Both the position numbers and the translations under genes were made by a program. A DNA stretch of 64,000 bases from positions 25,934,650 to 25,998,649 of the forward strand of contig NC_134026.1 of NCBI RefSeq assembly GCF_964204645.1. Direction: 5' to 3'. Below are positions 61,693-64,000 of the stretch, piece by piece. The stretch is from Tubulanus polymorphus (taxonomy: Eukaryota > Nemertea > Palaeonemertea > Tubulaniformes > Tubulanidae). The notes beneath the pieces are model-generated. The model did no database searches, was not told the origin of the DNA, and saw only the letters and a program-made list of their open reading frames with translations. Numbering within the stretch: position 1 is the first letter of the stretch; the number at the start of each line of letters is the position of its first letter.

Positions 61693-63104
61693 TTTGTGGA
61701 AATGGTCTACCATACATAGATCTCTGCCGATTCATTTTCTAGTGTGGGTTGCATATCGTATGAAGTAAAGCAATCGGCTATCTGCTTATATGCATGAAAA
61801 ATGAATAATAAATTGTGATATGTTGATATGTGCTAAGTTGATTGGGTTGAAATATAAGACTACCCGATAAAAATGTCGACCATTGAAGAATGCCTTGCAT
61901 TGACCTGTTATCAATTCTATAATAAAATAAATCAATAAATTATTGCAGTTTTTTCTAATTTCTTTCTGTCCAGAAATGTACCATTCAGCATCTCTGAATA
62001 ATGCTTGCATGAATAATCGCCATTGGAAAGCTGAAGTCTCAAAACATGTACGCAAAACAGTGAAATAAATCTTAAAACTAGCTAGAATACTGGTATCTAT
62101 TTAATTGTTCCAAGAATCAATTACAAATCATAGTGCACACACTTATCACAATTGTCCACGAATAACAATGTCAGTATATACATGTACTCTAATGCCTCAT
62201 CTCCCCCTGAGATCGAATACATAAGGAATGCCTATTCATATCCTCATACAAAGCCTCTGAAAATACAGTGGACTGTGCCACATTAGGTTAAACAGCAAAT
62301 AATTGGCAAAAACACATCAGATAAATATTTGTAGATATTGAGCGTCTCGTCACAGAATTTTAAAAATGAAAAAAGCGTTTCTCGATGTTTAAAGTAATCG
62401 TCATGTACCGTACTGTATTGAGTTTCATGAATTTCTGATGAGATGTTTATAAACAGTACTTTTTGATTATCACATTGTCATTGATAATTAAACATAAATA
62501 TCGCATGAACACATTATTCAAAAAGCCATTAATTGCATTTGAGACTCATGTGAGAAAATGCATATACATTCACATGTACATTTGCATAATTTTCTTATAC
62601 AGCCTATGCTTGATATAAGTGCAAGAAAAAAAAAGAAAGTACATAGGATCAGATCTTATGACACCAGCGAATGGCCAACATTTTACAATAAAATAAAGTG
62701 GACAGAATGCTTCACTACTACACAATGATATTTAGAACACATCACAGCATAAAATAAATATTTGAGACTCAAAATCAGGATTATAAGTACTAAACATAAA
62801 GTAAACTTATCAGGAAGTTAAGTAAAAATCACACCCAGATACAATGAATCACTCAATTATTGCCTAACTCGGTGAGACTCAGATGGCCAAAATTAATGAA
62901 TAACCAATATGGTATGTACTAAGTAAAATATATGGAAATTTGAGCATTTCATCACAGGAAATGTTTACTAACGTTATCAGTATAGAGTTGGAAGGAGTCC
63001 ACTGATCAAACATTATAAACTACATTAAAAAAGCAGAACAATTTTTCACCTATGTAAGTACAAGTACTGTAAACTGTTCATTTGCATTAAAACACTTGTG
63101 CTAA
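61693..63104. other. Convergent 3' region of LRRC40 and the MFS gene
   Basis: No coding gene seen. Candidate AATAAA signals for LRRC40 lie near 61805 and 61922. AATAAA-like sites in the other orientation would serve the MFS gene. AT-rich throughout. Confidence 0.55.
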
Positions 63105-63956
63105 CTATACAATATTCTCTTTATTCACACCATTACATCCACTAGGTTGTGTATTATTGCAGTTAATCAAATGTTCAGTTTCCTCTGTTTGTGGTTGGTC
63201 TTCAGGAATACCCTTGTTTTGAAAATTCAGACGATTAGGGATGGAAAGTACAACAATGAGTGATACCATATATACAAGACTGAACATAATGAAAACACAG
63301 TTCACGTCAAAAGGGTATCCAAACTGGCGTCCTTTCGTAATGGACCAAGCAAACAAACTTCCTCCAACAGTTGGAGCAAATGCTCTAAAATAAAAGAACT
63401 TGTATCATAAAGTACCAGTAAGTTTAAACAAAACAAACATGTGAGCACTATCAATACTTGAAAAAACCTTACCTTGCAAGAGCAGCAAAAGTTATACCGA
63501 TACCATTCACTGAGCCAGCAAATGCAGGTTTAACCGAGTTATTCACAAACAAAGCAATTGAACAGAAACAGCAAACAGCACATACTCTGTCTGGTATCAA
63601 CAATATAGTTAAACAACTCCATAGTTGAATCGGTCTGAAATGAATGAAAGTCTGAATGTAGATTGTCAAGACACAAAAATGTATTATCTTTTGAAGGACT
63701 CAATAAACAGCAAGTCGTTAAGTAATACATAGCCTACACAACTATTGCTGGAAAACGACTTACTTGTCATAAACTAGGTGTGTAATTGGTAGAAGGCCTG
63801 CTACTAGCATCATTATGAAGCAGTTGCCCATAAATGCCCGTTTAGCGCCATACCGAACCTCTAGTTTAGGAAAGATCATGATCTGAAGGACAATTGTTGG
63901 CAGAGCGACAAAACCAATAGCTAATCCAATCTTTTCAGTGCTAAATTCCAAACCGT
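63105..63956 (-). CDS. Major facilitator superfamily transporter, C-terminal part
   Basis: The last three exons, 63764-63956, 63473-63634 and 63105-63384; upstream exons lie beyond the window. Four to five hydrophobic segments are visible: GLAIGFVALPTIVLQIMIF, then the loop LEVRYGAKRAF, CFIMMLVAGLLPI, VCAVCCFCSIALFV, and CVFIMFSLVYMVSLIVVLSI near the end. The stretch NNSVKPAFAGSVNGIGITFA followed by RAFAPTVGGSLFAWS is the type found in the second half of ZIF-like/tetracycline-antiporter-like MFS proteins. The C-terminal tail is polar (about 40 residues). The substrate cannot be told from this. Confidence 0.8.
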
Positions 63957-64000
63957 CTGCAAAATATGAATTCAATAATCAATAAAATAGCAACAATTTT

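Overview
The window is animal nuclear DNA. It is AT-rich, with short GT-AG introns (mostly 80-120 bp in the compact genes), TATA boxes, AATAAA signals, microsatellites, a LINE and several foldback DNA elements. The gene set (activin-type ligand, astacin, mitochondrial proline dehydrogenase, LRRC40, MFS transporter) fits a marine invertebrate. A lophotrochozoan such as a mollusc or annelid is my guess, not shown by the sequence.

1-29.8 kb: a tandem, same-strand pair of large paralogous genes of a fibrous, partly coiled-coil protein family that I do not recognise. Gene A (CDS 1554-12004) reads through 43 exons into about 1876 residues. Gene B (CDS 13841-29717) reads through 42 coding exons into about 1561 residues. 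Each has a low-complexity head (Ser/Thr/Gln-rich in A, Gly/Ser/Tyr/Cys-rich in B), a rod made of tens of small phase-0 exons, most coding one cassette of about 35-39 residues, and a related Ser/Arg/Tyr-rich tail. Cassettes are divergent at the 5' end and nearly uniform at the 3' end. A three-exon duplication, a decayed exon and a shortened exon show that the array is still evolving. A 5'-truncated LINE landed exactly on a splice donor in gene A. A full-length LINE (ORF1 and ORF2 in one frame, split by a single TAG) sits in intron 3 of gene B.

29.8-49 kb: a hairpin element near 31 kb, then an activin/TGF-beta-type ligand (3 coding exons, plus strand), a compact astacin metalloprotease (8 exons, minus strand), two short secreted peptides with their own TATA boxes, and two unrecognised basic, low-complexity proteins (minus strand).

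51-64 kb: conserved housekeeping genes. PRODH (13 exons, minus strand) is head-to-head with LRRC40 (14 exons, plus strand), and LRRC40 converges on the 3' end of an MFS transporter (minus strand, running off the window). A 1.29-kb hAT-like foldback element with a perfect 8-bp target duplication fills most of PRODH intron 1.

All exon joins were made by hand from reading frame and splice sites. Total lengths divide by three in every full gene, but no transcript data were available.
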